DNA from: a virus
DNA length: 32,212 nt
Strand: one strand, 5' to 3'
IMG/VR virus record: IMGVR_UViG_3300025276_000118
Location: 1-32,212 of that record
Every line of letters starts with the position of its first letter. Position 1 is the first letter of the stretch. Positions 1-8,207 of the stretch are shown here, piece after piece. Below the pieces are notes generated by a model. The model saw only the letters and a program-made list of their open reading frames with translations, did no database searches and was not told the origin of the DNA. A program made the translations under genes and the position numbers.

Positions 1-27
1 CAACTATTTACAACAAAGGATAATAAA

Positions 28-342
28 ATGACAACTTATGTAACAAAGACTATCAGCAGTAACACAGGTGCTGATCAATTTAGCGCAACTACTTTCCTAA
101 GTGGAGATTTTAGTTTTTCTATATCAGGAGCTATCGGAGGGTCAGGTATTGTGACTGTACAACGTAGTACAGACGGTGGTGCTACTTTTCACGATGTAGA
201 CACTTTTACAGCTATTGGAGAGCATGTGGGTTTTGAGCCGACACCTTCAACAGCTTATCGTGTTGGTATAAAAAACGGACAATATGCTTCTGGAACTACA
301 GTCTTGCAATTAAGTGGGCCTATTTCTCCTGCAAGAACCTAA
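28..342 (+). CDS. Small beta-rich virion-like protein, unknown function
   Basis: This 104-residue protein has no signal peptide or membrane segment. It is rich in Gly, Ser and Thr and has a pattern of short alternating hydrophobic stretches (for example SGIVTVQRSTDGG and TVLQLSGPI), which suggests a small beta-sandwich. Phages often use such modules as decoration, fibre-tip or tail accessory proteins. An AAAGGA ribosome site lies 8 bases before the ATG. It is the first gene visible and sits directly upstream of two secreted proteins and the holin region, in the late plus-strand block. I do not recognise a named family. The virion role is inferred from composition and position only. Confidence 0.6.
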   Translation: MTTYVTKTISSNTGADQFSATTFLSGDFSFSISGAIGGSGIVTVQRSTDGGATFHDVDTFTAIGEHVGFEPTPSTAYRVGIKNGQYASGTTVLQLSGPISPART

Positions 343-346
343 ATGA

Positions 347-1075
347 ATGAAGCCCTTTATCTTTTTGTTTTTAGTTATTAGTTTTTCAGTATTTTCTCAG
401 GAAAACGAAGAACCAATGGGCGATACGGACAGCCAGAATACGCAAGACGGCTCGCTCAACACAAACACCGTAGGATCAGTAGTTAGTAGTAATAACAACA
501 GCAAGGATGAGTCAGTCAGTAACACGTACAATGGGGCAGGGTCTAGCTCATCTATGCCAGTAGGCTCTGCTATTGCCCCTTCCTATATGTCTAACGGTAT
601 GGAAACGTGTTTACAAGGAGCGGGCCGTAGTATTCAAACAGGGCTTATTGGCTATACCGATGGTTCTTATGAAGCTGACGTTGACTGTAACCGTAGACGG
701 GATGCCAAGCTGTTAAGTGACCTTGGGATGAAGGTGGCCGCGATTAGCCGTCTTTGTCAAGGCTCTGTAGAAACATTCAGAGCAATGATGCTATCGGCTA
801 CACCTTGTCCAGTTATTGCTAGTGGCAAACTGATAGTAGGGAAACGGGCTTTTCTTTTGATGAAGACTCAGCCTACTTTTTACATCCCAGACTATGGGGA
901 AGTAAGAATGTTAAAACATGCAGTATTTACAAGACGACCAAAGTTTCCAAGATACACAGACGCACAAAAATGGTACAATCAAATACTAGGAATAGGGACA
1001 GAGGATGCAAATGAAAAACAAGATGAAAGTATTATTGAGTCTGTTTCTGACCAGTTCCGTAGTTCACTCAAGTGA
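347..1075 (+). CDS. Secreted phage protein with four cysteines, unknown function
   Basis: The 242-residue product starts with a clear signal peptide: MK, a hydrophobic run of Phe/Leu/Ile/Val to about residue 17, and likely cleavage after FSQ. Residues 19-75 are a low-complexity Ser/Asn/Asp/Gly linker. A compact domain follows with Cys88, Cys114, Cys137 and Cys154, including the segments CNRRRDAKLLSDLGMK and LSATPCP. Four cysteines in an exported protein suggest two periplasmic disulfides. The C-terminus is basic. The gene begins 4 bases after the previous stop and overlaps the next gene by 65 bases. I recall proteins like this as uncharacterised genes in marine phages, but assign no function. 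A role in envelope interaction or lysis timing is only suggested by the neighbouring holins. Confidence 0.65.
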   Translation: MKPFIFLFLVISFSVFSQENEEPMGDTDSQNTQDGSLNTNTVGSVVSSNNNSKDESVSNTYNGAGSSSSMPVGSAIAPSYMSNGMETCLQGAGRSIQTGLIGYTDGSYEADVDCNRRRDAKLLSDLGMKVAAISRLCQGSVETFRAMMLSATPCPVIASGKLIVGKRAFLLMKTQPTFYIPDYGEVRMLKHAVFTRRPKFPRYTDAQKWYNQILGIGTEDANEKQDESIIESVSDQFRSSLK

Positions 1076-1862
1076 GCTTGATGATCTTATAGCAACCAGT
1101 AGTGCCATTGTTGACCAAATAAACAAAGGTATTATGTTTGTCGGTGGCGCACACCAAGCGGCTCAGACAGGCATGGGTATTTCTTCTGGTCAGCTTTCAG
1201 GTAACTACTACATCTCTGACGAACAAGTATCTGCGTATAACTATGCACTTACAGGCATGGTCAATTATATGCCTTATGGTTCAGCAGAAGATTACTTGAA
1301 CGAGCAAGCGCAAAGTGAACTTGACGCAATGGAAGATGCTATTGAAGATTTTACTGCTGTCGTTGTTGACATGCTTGAGGTACAGGAAGTAGCAGAAAGA
1401 GCAGAAGCCGCTGAAACTCCTGATGACCAAGCGGAAGTCCAAGAATACATAGCGCAGAATGATATGTCTGTTAGTCAAGAGGATGCTGACACCTACAATC
1501 AGAGCCTTGACGATATTGAAAACCACGCCAATGCCGCAGGAGCTTTCTTGGCAGTGGCGGGAAATTCCGAAGCTGTCTCATTTTTGAATCAAGGAGCAAT
1601 GGACAATAACACTCGCGTTGAAGCTAACGCCTTGACTTATAGCTCATCTAACCAAGCTGTTGAGTTAGCGTGGGCATCCAGTAACACAGTGAGTAGTATT
1701 TACCTTAATGGTCAAGGTGATTACGGATTGGACATCTACGCTTCAGAAACAACTATTTTAAACACAGGCTATGAAAGTCAGTTTTACAATACTGGCCCTA
1801 CCGCATTAGGTTACAACTGTTTTGTGTATCAAGTTGATTGCGACGAGAGCGATGAAACGTGA
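1011..1862 (+). CDS. Secreted acidic phage protein, unknown function
   Basis: The 283-residue product begins MKNKMKVLLSLFLTSS, a typical signal peptide with probable cleavage near residues 19-21. I chose the ATG at 1011 over one two codons upstream because GAGG lies 6 bases before it. Residues about 90-175 are strongly acidic and helical (many Glu, Asp and Ala), consistent with an extended helical region. The C-terminal part is Asn/Ser/Thr-rich and looks beta-structured. Two cysteines near the end (NCFVYQVDC) could form a disulfide. The start overlaps the preceding secreted protein by 65 bases and the stop overlaps the next start in a GTGA junction, so the genes are probably translationally coupled. 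Family unknown; a periplasmic location is inferred from the signal peptide. Confidence 0.65.
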   Translation: MKNKMKVLLSLFLTSSVVHSSELDDLIATSSAIVDQINKGIMFVGGAHQAAQTGMGISSGQLSGNYYISDEQVSAYNYALTGMVNYMPYGSAEDYLNEQAQSELDAMEDAIEDFTAVVVDMLEVQEVAERAEAAETPDDQAEVQEYIAQNDMSVSQEDADTYNQSLDDIENHANAAGAFLAVAGNSEAVSFLNQGAMDNNTRVEANALTYSSSNQAVELAWASSNTVSSIYLNGQGDYGLDIYASETTILNTGYESQFYNTGPTALGYNCFVYQVDCDESDET

Positions 1863-2368
1863 GTCTTGCTGAAACTGAACTAAAGATTGGCGGTCAATCC
1901 TTTAAAGGTGTATACATTGCAATTTTGTTTAGTCTTGCAACAACTTTGGGCGGTGGTGTGTGGACAGCTAGTAGTCTTTATAGTCGCTTAGAGTCCGTAG
2001 AGTCGCGTTACATTCCGAACATTACTCCAATGGAAGAACAAATCGTAGGTGACAAGCAAGAGCTTTTAAGCGAGATTGAGCTAATTAAGCAACAACTATT
2101 GGATAATGACGTAAGCCAGTTACAGGCTAAATTAGCCGCATTAGGAGTCAATTTAGCTACCATTATAACTCAACAAGAAAAGCTTCTTTTGATTGATGAC
2201 AATGTTGATGACCTTGAAAAAGATATTGAGTCTATGAAAGGCACTGTAACTAAAGCTGAGTTAATTACAGAAAAAGTAAGCGAGTTTGAAGCAAAGGTAA
2301 CTACAATGAAGCGAGAAGTAGAGGACTTATGGTCTGCAATGGACTACCTTTCTAACCCACTTAAGTAA
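1859..2368 (+). CDS. Membrane-anchored coiled-coil protein, possible spanin-like
   Basis: The 169-residue protein starts at GTG in a GTGA overlap with the preceding stop. Residues about 17-40 (GVYIAILFSLATTLGGGVW) form one transmembrane segment. The rest is largely predicted coiled coil with heptad-like Leu/Ile spacing and many charged residues (DKQELLSEIELIKQQLL, and VDDLEKDIESMKGTV). An N-terminal anchor with a long helical periplasmic domain resembles the topology of inner-membrane spanins (Rz), and the gene lies just before a holin. No partner outer-membrane lipoprotein was found, so a spanin role is inference. It could instead be a structural or envelope protein. Confidence 0.6.
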   Translation: MSLAETELKIGGQSFKGVYIAILFSLATTLGGGVWTASSLYSRLESVESRYIPNITPMEEQIVGDKQELLSEIELIKQQLLDNDVSQLQAKLAALGVNLATIITQQEKLLLIDDNVDDLEKDIESMKGTVTKAELITEKVSEFEAKVTTMKREVEDLWSAMDYLSNPLK

Positions 2369-2387
2369 ACAATACAAGGACAGTACA

Positions 2388-2552
2388 ATGATTGAAGAGA
2401 CTAAGGAAGTCATAGACGTTGCCGCGGCATCAACAGCGGTACTAACAATAGGCGCATGGCTACCTCCGATTGCTTCTGTGTTTACTATTATTTGGTTAGG
2501 CTTACGCATTTATGAAAGCGATACCGTTCAACAACTATTAGGTAAGAAATAA
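2388..2552 (+). CDS. Small holin-like membrane protein
   Basis: This short gene encodes 54 residues. The product has a hydrophilic start, then one or two hydrophobic stretches around a Pro-Pro turn (VAAASTAVLTIGAWLPP, then ASVFTIIWLGLRIY), and ends in a polar tail, DTVQQLLGKK. Size, topology and the tail resemble the small holins of T7-like and marine podoviruses (compare T7 gp17.5). An AAGGACA ribosome site precedes the ATG. It lies between the coiled-coil membrane protein and the collar-type fibre gene, and close to a second, GTA-type holin candidate. It would form inner-membrane lesions that release the endolysin encoded at 23980. Holin identity is well supported by form, not by a database search. 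Confidence 0.7.
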   Translation: MIEETKEVIDVAAASTAVLTIGAWLPPIASVFTIIWLGLRIYESDTVQQLLGKK

Positions 2553-2554
2553 TT

Positions 2555-3097
2555 ATGACTATTCTTTTAACTAAAGCAAAAACCTCTACTGGTGCGCCTA
2601 ATGCAGGTAACCTTACAATAGGTAACGGCTCCACTACTTTTGGTGCTGAACTTGCTGTAAATACTGCTGACAAAAAACTGTACTCAAAAAATAGCTCTAA
2701 TGCTGTAGTTGAGATTGCAGGAGCATTACATGCGTATCCTGTAGGTGCGGTTTATATTTCCGTTGTTGCTACGTCCCCTGCTACTTTATTTGGCGGTAAT
2801 TGGGATGTCTTTGGAGCAGGTAGGGCACTTGTAAGTTTAGATTCTAGTGATACTGACTTTGATACAGTGGAAGAACAAAGAGGTACTAAGACGCACACAC
2901 TAGACATAACAGAGATTCCTAGTCACACACACGCTATCAATGGGATAGAGAACCAATCAGGGACAGGGAGTGACGGTGGCGGCAATAGTGCTTCTAGCTA
3001 CCCCACAGTCAATACCAACGCTACTGGTGGCGGTCAAGCGCACAATAACATACAGCCTTCCATTGTTGTATACATGTGGAAAAGGATACCCGATTAA
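2555..3097 (+). CDS. Short tail fibre / tail collar-domain protein
   Basis: The 180-residue protein has an N-terminal fibre-like stretch (GNLTIGNGSTTFGAELAVN) followed by a collar-type module. Its hallmarks are YPVGAVYISVVATSPATLFGG, a Trp-containing turn (GNWDVFGAG), the LDITEIPSHTH motif and the C-terminal HNNIQPSIVVYMWKR. These match the conserved pattern of phage tail-collar and receptor-binding tips, where a PSHTH motif is followed by a His/Asn-Pro-aromatic-Trp ending. It would form the tip of a short fibre or appendage. The ATG follows the holin stop by 2 bases, and the stop overlaps the next ATG as TAATG. The collar-domain assignment is confident; the exact position in the virion is inferred. 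Confidence 0.75.
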   Translation: MTILLTKAKTSTGAPNAGNLTIGNGSTTFGAELAVNTADKKLYSKNSSNAVVEIAGALHAYPVGAVYISVVATSPATLFGGNWDVFGAGRALVSLDSSDTDFDTVEEQRGTKTHTLDITEIPSHTHAINGIENQSGTGSDGGGNSASSYPTVNTNATGGGQAHNNIQPSIVVYMWKRIPD

Positions 3098-3480
3098 TGT
3101 CTATTATTACTTCCTTGATTGCTCCTGTTTCAGGATTGCTTGACAAGTTTATTGAAGACAAAGATCAGAAGAATGCTTTAGCCCACGAAATAAGCACAAT
3201 GGCAGAGCGTCACGCGCAAGAGCTTGCTAAGGGTCAGTTGGAAGTAAACAAGGTAGAAGCGTCACACAAGAGTTTGTTTGTTAGCGGATGGCGACCTGCT
3301 ATAGGTTGGATTTGCGGATTTGCTTTAATGTATTCTACAATCTTAGCACCAATATTAGGTATTTGGTTTACTGTCCCGCCTGTAGATAGCTCACTTCTTA
3401 CAAGTGTACTTATGGGCATGTTAGGACTAGGCGCAATGAGAACTGTAGAAAAAACAAAATCAGTAGCGAGGGACAAGTAA
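3097..3480 (+). CDS. Holin of the GTA 3-TM type
   Basis: The 127-residue protein has an N-terminal amphipathic and charged helix (residues 10-58) and then FVSGWRPAIGWICGFALMYS, the signature of the 3-TM holin family first described from gene transfer agents (PF11351). Hydrophobic segments lie at about 68-90 and 99-115 and are followed by GLGAMRTVEKTKSVA, which also fits the family. I start it at the ATG overlapping the previous stop (TAATG) because AAAAGGA lies about 10 bases upstream; an ATG 21 bases earlier lacks that. It would act in the inner membrane to trigger lysis. With the 54-residue protein at 2388 it makes two holin-type genes within about 1 kb. One may be the main holin and the other an antiholin or pinholin; the sequence does not say which. 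Confidence 0.85.
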   Translation: MSIITSLIAPVSGLLDKFIEDKDQKNALAHEISTMAERHAQELAKGQLEVNKVEASHKSLFVSGWRPAIGWICGFALMYSTILAPILGIWFTVPPVDSSLLTSVLMGMLGLGAMRTVEKTKSVARDK

Positions 3481-3512
3481 TGAAAATAACAATGCAAGGG
3501 CACACACTCTAA
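3480..3512 (+). other. Ten-codon micro-ORF joining two genes
   Basis: An ATG overlaps the stop of the holin (TAATG at 3478-3482). It opens a 10-codon frame whose TAA stop overlaps the ATG of the tail adaptor gene (TAATG at 3510-3514). A GAGGGA ribosome site lies in the end of the holin gene, about 8 bases before the first ATG. The arrangement suggests a translational coupler that carries ribosomes from one gene to the next. The peptide itself is probably not functional. It could also be chance. Confidence 0.35.
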
Positions 3513-4162
3513 TGACTTACTTACAACTTGTACAGAGCGTACTAAGACGGTTAAGGGAAGATGATACAATTCAGTCTGTGTCGGACAACAGCTATTCCAA
3601 GTTAATAGGAGAGTTTGTAAATGATTCTAAAAGGATTGTAGAGGACTCTTGGGATTGGGCGGCTTTACGAACTACCTTTACTATTGAAACAACAGCTAAT
3701 ACTTTTAGTTATCAGCTTATTGGTTCCGATATAAGTCTTAAAACTCTTGATGTTATTAATGACACATCTAATTGTTTTTTAAAGCCTGTAACATCACACT
3801 GGATGAACAATGCTTTTTTAAACAACACTCCTGCTTACGGCTCTCCTGCTTACTATTCTTGGAATGGTTTTAATGATGCAGGGGAAGCAATTATTGATCT
3901 TTACCCTATTCCAGACAAAGAATATGTCATACGTGTAAACGCTGTAGATAAAAAAGCAACACTGACTGAAGATGCGGCTGTTTTATATGTCCCTTCTAAT
4001 CCTGTCATTCACTACGCAGTAGCTTTAGCTTCAAGAGAGCGAGGGGAAACAGGCGGTACATCCTCTGCGGAACTCTTTGCTATTGCTGATCAAACATTAG
4101 GTGATATGATTGCTTTTGACGTAGCTCGTCACCCAGAGGAAACTGTTTGGAGGCCCGTATAG
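3512..4162 (+). CDS. Tail adaptor / head-to-tail connector protein
   Basis: The 216-residue protein begins MTYLQLVQSVLRRLRE, continues with a helical segment ending FVNDSKRIVEDSWDWAALR, and then becomes beta-rich. This N-terminal pattern is typical of the tail adaptor or 'tail tubular A-like' proteins of podoviruses such as the phiEco32/SU10 group, which bind below the portal ring. The C-terminal part (VIHYAVALASRERGE, then a helix) also fits. It lies directly before the nozzle-like gene, the usual order. The start overlaps a micro-ORF stop, and the end overlaps the next GTG. The family assignment rests on remembered sequence patterns and gene order. Confidence 0.75.
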   Translation: MTYLQLVQSVLRRLREDDTIQSVSDNSYSKLIGEFVNDSKRIVEDSWDWAALRTTFTIETTANTFSYQLIGSDISLKTLDVINDTSNCFLKPVTSHWMNNAFLNNTPAYGSPAYYSWNGFNDAGEAIIDLYPIPDKEYVIRVNAVDKKATLTEDAAVLYVPSNPVIHYAVALASRERGETGGTSSAELFAIADQTLGDMIAFDVARHPEETVWRPV

Positions 4163-5889
4163 TGGCTCAACAATTACAGAACATAACAATTAATGCACCT
4201 GCGTTTGGCGGTATTAATACTCAGGATTCCCCTGTGAATCTTGACCCTAGTTATGCATCTATTGCAACTAATTGTGTTATTGATAAGCTAGGGCGCGTAG
4301 GAGCTAGGAAAGGCTCAGTGTTGTTGTCCACAGCTACAAACACTGCAGGGGCTTCAGCAGTAGGCACAAACACTGTAAAAGTAGAAACAGTCTTTGAGTC
4401 CTTAGATAAAAGTGGTGACAAAGTTGTTTTCTCAGCAGGTAACAATAAGATATTTAGTGGGATAGGTACATTAACTAACATAACCCCCGCAACTTACACT
4501 ATAAGTGCTAATAAGTGGAAGGTTGTCAACTTTAATGACCATGTTTATTTTTACCAAAGAGGACATGAACCTTTAGTTTATACAGACTCTGCTTCTCAAG
4601 GGCTTGTGAAACTAACAGTAGTCGATGGATATGTTGCTCCTAATGTTGGAGGGTCAGACATAGCACCTTTCCAAGCTAATGAAGTATTGGCGGCTTATGG
4701 TCGTTTATGGATAGCTGACATTACAGGGGATAAACATACAATATATTGGTCTGATACCCTTAATGGTAACGCTTGGAACGGTGGTACTTCAGGTGCTATT
4801 GATTTAACAACTGTATGGCCCACTGGTCACGACGAAGTTGTAGCACTTGCGGCACACAACGGGTTTCTTATTGTTTTTGGTAAGACATCCATTGTTGTGT
4901 ACTCTGGTGCGTCCTCACCAACAACTATGGTTTTACATGATACTGTGGAAGGTGTGGGTTGTGTTGCTAGAGACTCCGTACAACACACAGGTACTGACAT
5001 TGTATTCTTATCTGACTCAGGTGTACGTAGCTTTGGTAGAGTCATACAGGAAAAGTCTATGCCTATGCGTGACATAAGCAAAAACGTCAGGAATGACTTA
5101 ATCCGTCATGTTAATGAGGAAAGAGTAATAGACCCTACTTTAGCCCTCATTAAGTCTGTTTATAGCCCAGAGGAAGCTTTTTATCTTTTAACTCTGCCTA
5201 ATAACAATATAACATATTGCTTCGATATGCGGCAAGCGTTACCTGACGGAGCACACAGGGTTACAACGTGGTCAACCCCTATCGCTTTGTGTTACACAAG
5301 AACACAGGACGGTGAGATATACATGGGAAGACAGGGGGGTATATATGAGTACAAAGGCTTTACGGATAGGCTGTGTACTCTTGTAGGTTCAACACAAACT
5401 TACTCAACATCTTCTTATCAATTATCATACTTTAGCAACCCTTTAGATTTTGGTAATTCATCAAATATTAAGTTCCTTAAGAAATTTAAAATGACAATTA
5501 TTGGTGATGCCGCGGCACAGTCCGTTTTGAATTGGGGATATGATTATTCAGATAATTATTACAAACAAACTTTTACATCTACAAGAACAAACCCTAACAC
5601 AGCTTTTTATAATATTGCAGAGTATGGGATTTCTAGTGTAAACACTCCTGAAGGAGCTACAGCAGACTTTACAACAAAATTAGTAGACCCTTCTAATCCT
5701 AGCGGCTCTACTGTTTCTGCAACTGAATCGTCTTTTGAATACACAGCAGGTACTCAAACTCAAGTTCCTAATGTACATGGGTCAGGACACGGCACTGTTG
5801 TTACTGTAGGTTTAGAGTCTACAATTAGCGGAACAGAATTTTCCATACAAAAAATTGACATAAACGTATTATTAGGGAGACTTATTTAA
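4162..5889 (+). CDS. Tail nozzle / tail tubular B-like protein
   Basis: The 575-residue protein carries FGGINTQDSP near the start, followed by ATNCVIDKLGRVGARKG. This combination is characteristic of the beta-propeller tail nozzle or stabilisation proteins of podoviruses (functional equivalents of T7 gp12 and P22 gp10). Repeated motifs such as LAAYGRLWIAD and NTIYWSDTLNGNAWNG-like strands fit propeller blades. I start it at GTG 4162, which overlaps the previous TAG as TAGTG and has GGAGG 8 bases upstream; an earlier TTG is less convincing. It would form the distal tail tube through which DNA leaves. It lies after the adaptor and before a fibre N-terminal module. Confidence 0.82.
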   Translation: MAQQLQNITINAPAFGGINTQDSPVNLDPSYASIATNCVIDKLGRVGARKGSVLLSTATNTAGASAVGTNTVKVETVFESLDKSGDKVVFSAGNNKIFSGIGTLTNITPATYTISANKWKVVNFNDHVYFYQRGHEPLVYTDSASQGLVKLTVVDGYVAPNVGGSDIAPFQANEVLAAYGRLWIADITGDKHTIYWSDTLNGNAWNGGTSGAIDLTTVWPTGHDEVVALAAHNGFLIVFGKTSIVVYSGASSPTTMVLHDTVEGVGCVARDSVQHTGTDIVFLSDSGVRSFGRVIQEKSMPMRDISKNVRNDLIRHVNEERVIDPTLALIKSVYSPEEAFYLLTLPNNNITYCFDMRQALPDGAHRVTTWSTPIALCYTRTQDGEIYMGRQGGIYEYKGFTDRLCTLVGSTQTYSTSSYQLSYFSNPLDFGNSSNIKFLKKFKMTIIGDAAAQSVLNWGYDYSDNYYKQTFTSTRTNPNTAFYNIAEYGISSVNTPEGATADFTTKLVDPSNPSGSTVSATESSFEYTAGTQTQVPNVHGSGHGTVVTVGLESTISGTEFSIQKIDINVLLGRLI

Positions 5890-6128
5890 TGAGCAATTAT
5901 ACAAAAACTACGGACTTTGCGGCTAAGGATTCTTTACCTTCTGGTAATGCGGCAAAGGTTGTAAAAGGGTCGGAAATAAACGATGAGTTTAACGATATTG
6001 TTACCGCTGTTGCAACTAAAGCAAATTTAGCAGGGCCTACATTCACAGGGACAGTTACTGTTCCAACACTATCAGCCGCTAATATTGCGGGTACGTTAGC
6101 AGGAACAATTAGCGGAGGGAGTTACTAA
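5889..6128 (+). CDS. Short tail fibre N-terminal-type protein
   Basis: Only 79 residues, with a sequence typical of the start of phage tail fibres: NYTKTTDFAAKDSLPSGNAAKVVKG, then a DEFNDIVTAVATKANLAGPTFTGTV segment that resembles the tail-attachment repeat of larger fibres. It stops after a Gly/Thr/Ala-rich stretch (AGTLAGTISGGSY). In related phages this module is usually longer, so here it may be a stand-alone adapter to which other fibre subunits attach, or a shortened fibre. The gene overlaps both neighbours by one base in TAATG junctions. No stop-codon damage or frameshift is visible. Confidence 0.7.
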   Translation: MSNYTKTTDFAAKDSLPSGNAAKVVKGSEINDEFNDIVTAVATKANLAGPTFTGTVTVPTLSAANIAGTLAGTISGGSY

Positions 6129-6985
6129 TGGGTTTTTTATCGGACTTGTTAAAATCAGGTCAAGAATATAAAAGTGCAAAAAGACGAATTGGGCGTATGG
6201 AGGATTTTAGAGGTGACATGCTAGAGCGTGGCACTGCTGTAGGTCAGCAAGGTTATGACCAGTCTCAGTTTGTTCCTTTTGGTGTCACCTCTAGCTTAGG
6301 TGGAGTACAAGGCACTGCTGAAGGTGGTTATGACATGAATTTGTCTGAAGACCAACAGGCCATACAAGACCGTCTGTTTGGCATGTCAGGTAGTTTCCTA
6401 GATGAGATGGGTGGTGATCCTTTTGAGAGACAACAGGCTTTATATGAGCAAATAAGAGGACTACAAAGGCCCAACGAAGAACGTCAACGCCTTGAGTTAG
6501 AGAATCGTCTAAGAGGCCAAGGTAGACTAGGCTTAATGACTTCTCAGTATGGCGGTAGTCCAGAGGGATATGAACTATCGCTGGCTCAAGGGCGAGCACG
6601 TAATGAAGCGGCTTATCAAGCTTATGGACAGTCTCAGGAAGACAGACAGCAAGCTTATGGTTTAGCCAGTGGTCTTCTGGGTCTAGGTTACAAGCCACAG
6701 CAGGAGCTAACTAAGCTAGTTCAAACAGCTACTCCTCTAGCAGGGTTTGCACAAAGTGGCAGAGAAACTGGTGCAGGTTTAAATGTTAAGTCAATGTTAC
6801 AAACTTTGTTTGACGAGCAATCAGGTTATGGAAGAAGTGGTTTAGAGATTATGGGTCTTCAAGCAGATAAAGATGATGCTAGAAGTGGTTTCTGGAATAA
6901 TCTACTTGGTACTATAACTGGCGGTAGTGGCGGCAGTGGTGATGTTGCTCAGGCAATGGCAACAGTCTACGGAGGAGGAGGTTAA
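6128..6985 (+). CDS. Gly/Gln-rich internal virion protein candidate
   Basis: The 285-residue protein has no signal peptide. It is rich in Gly, Gln, Arg and Tyr, with predicted long helices in the middle (FERQQALYEQIRGLQRPNEER, and RARNEAAYQAYGQSQEDRQQ) and a glycine-rich C-terminus. It lies between tail components and a run of large proteins of ejection type, where T7-like phages place internal core proteins (gp14-16). I recognise no enzymatic motif. Its last four Gly codons double as the strong GGAGGAGGAGG ribosome site for the next gene. An internal-virion role is inferred from position and composition. Confidence 0.6.
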   Translation: MGFLSDLLKSGQEYKSAKRRIGRMEDFRGDMLERGTAVGQQGYDQSQFVPFGVTSSLGGVQGTAEGGYDMNLSEDQQAIQDRLFGMSGSFLDEMGGDPFERQQALYEQIRGLQRPNEERQRLELENRLRGQGRLGLMTSQYGGSPEGYELSLAQGRARNEAAYQAYGQSQEDRQQAYGLASGLLGLGYKPQQELTKLVQTATPLAGFAQSGRETGAGLNVKSMLQTLFDEQSGYGRSGLEIMGLQADKDDARSGFWNNLLGTITGGSGGSGDVAQAMATVYGGGG

Positions 6986-6986
6986 G

Positions 6987-8207
6987 ATGGCATATCAAGA
7001 TTTAGTAGGCTTATTAACAGGAACCCCTACGCAACCAATTCGACCTGTATCTTCAGACCCTTATCAACGACTAGCGCAAAGAAGTAGAGAAGGTGTAGAA
7101 ACTATAGCTTCTGGCGGTAGGGCCGTAGGTAAGATGTTTGGGAAGCTAGGGGGCTTTGAAGTTGCCCCTACACCTGAGGAAGCACTGAAAGCAGAGTTGT
7201 CAGGTTTAGACTTCAACAAGCTAGAAGACAAAAAGAAACTGGTTGGTATTTTGTCGCGTTTTGATCCTATAAGAGGGATGCAGATGGCTGATAAGATTAA
7301 GGCTGAAGAATCCGCTATGGCTGACAAACAAGAGCTTGAGGATGAAGAGGCGGCTGATAGGATTTCTTTTTCTGAATACATTAGAAACAAGTTTCCTGCT
7401 CAACCTGCTTTAACACAGCTTGCAGAGTCTGGTCAATTAAACGCTTCTAACTTTAAAGACTTTTTAAATGATCCTAAGAGTAGTGATTTTCTTAAAGGAA
7501 CTACATTTACTGTTGAAGATGAAGAAGGCAACGGGTTTACAATGACTCCTTCTTTTAGTAAACAAACAGGGAAAATTGAAAATACATACTCTCCAATAGG
7601 AACTGGTCCTGATAAACCTGTCGGTAAAACAAGAGTAACAGGGGGTGAGTTTTCTTTATCTCCTGAAGACGAGACAGCTAGAAGGGTTAGTCAGAAAGGC
7701 GCAGAAACAAGAGAAAAGACTTATGGGGACCTTAAAGTAATGGCGCAAGACTCTATACCTACTTTGAGGGCTTCTCAAGCTGATCTAAACAAAGCTGCGG
7801 AATTATTAAATTCTATAGAAACAGGTGGACCAATAAACATAGCGGCTACTGGTTTAGAAGGTTTTTTTGGTGTCAAGAGTGCAGACAAAGGTCAGTTAGA
7901 AATTATACTTGGTTTAAACATGATGACAGCTTTAAGGCCTTTGTTTGGTGGTCTTATCTCTGATCAGGAATCAGGTCGTCTTAAAGCAATATACGCGGGA
8001 ATGTCAAAAGGAAACCTAGCAAACGCAGGAATCTTAAGACAGCTTAAAAAGAAAGTTGATGATACTCTTTTTAAAGCAGGTTTATATCAAAAGACAAAAA
8101 CTTCAGAAGAGTTCAATACGCTCCTTAAACAAATGTATCCTGAAGATACTAAGCCTAAAAACGAAAAAGTAACATTTGATATGTTGAAAGAAAGAGCGGG
8201 GAAATAA
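6987..8207 (+). CDS. Internal virion / DNA ejection protein candidate
   Basis: The 406-residue, mostly helical and highly charged protein starts at an ATG 5 bases after a GGAGGAGGAGG ribosome site. The C-terminal 120 residues include LGLNMMTALRPLFGGLISDQE, then RLKAIYAGMSKGNLAN, a pattern I associate with a conserved segment of podovirus ejection or internal virion proteins. The middle has Lys/Glu-rich helices (EDKKKLVGILSRFDPIRGMQ). The stop overlaps the next ATG. It probably travels inside the capsid and is ejected with the DNA. No lytic transglycosylase motif is evident. The assignment is moderate and rests on motif memory and context. Confidence 0.62.
   Translation: MAYQDLVGLLTGTPTQPIRPVSSDPYQRLAQRSREGVETIASGGRAVGKMFGKLGGFEVAPTPEEALKAELSGLDFNKLEDKKKLVGILSRFDPIRGMQMADKIKAEESAMADKQELEDEEAADRISFSEYIRNKFPAQPALTQLAESGQLNASNFKDFLNDPKSSDFLKGTTFTVEDEEGNGFTMTPSFSKQTGKIENTYSPIGTGPDKPVGKTRVTGGEFSLSPEDETARRVSQKGAETREKTYGDLKVMAQDSIPTLRASQADLNKAAELLNSIETGGPINIAATGLEGFFGVKSADKGQLEIILGLNMMTALRPLFGGLISDQESGRLKAIYAGMSKGNLANAGILRQLKKKVDDTLFKAGLYQKTKTSEEFNTLLKQMYPEDTKPKNEKVTFDMLKERAGK

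Noticed and set aside
6291-6698. 135-codon minus-strand frame opposite the Gly/Gln-rich virion gene
   Set aside because: It opposes a gene in a coupled late operon, with no promoter or ribosome site, and composition follows the repetitive coding strand.
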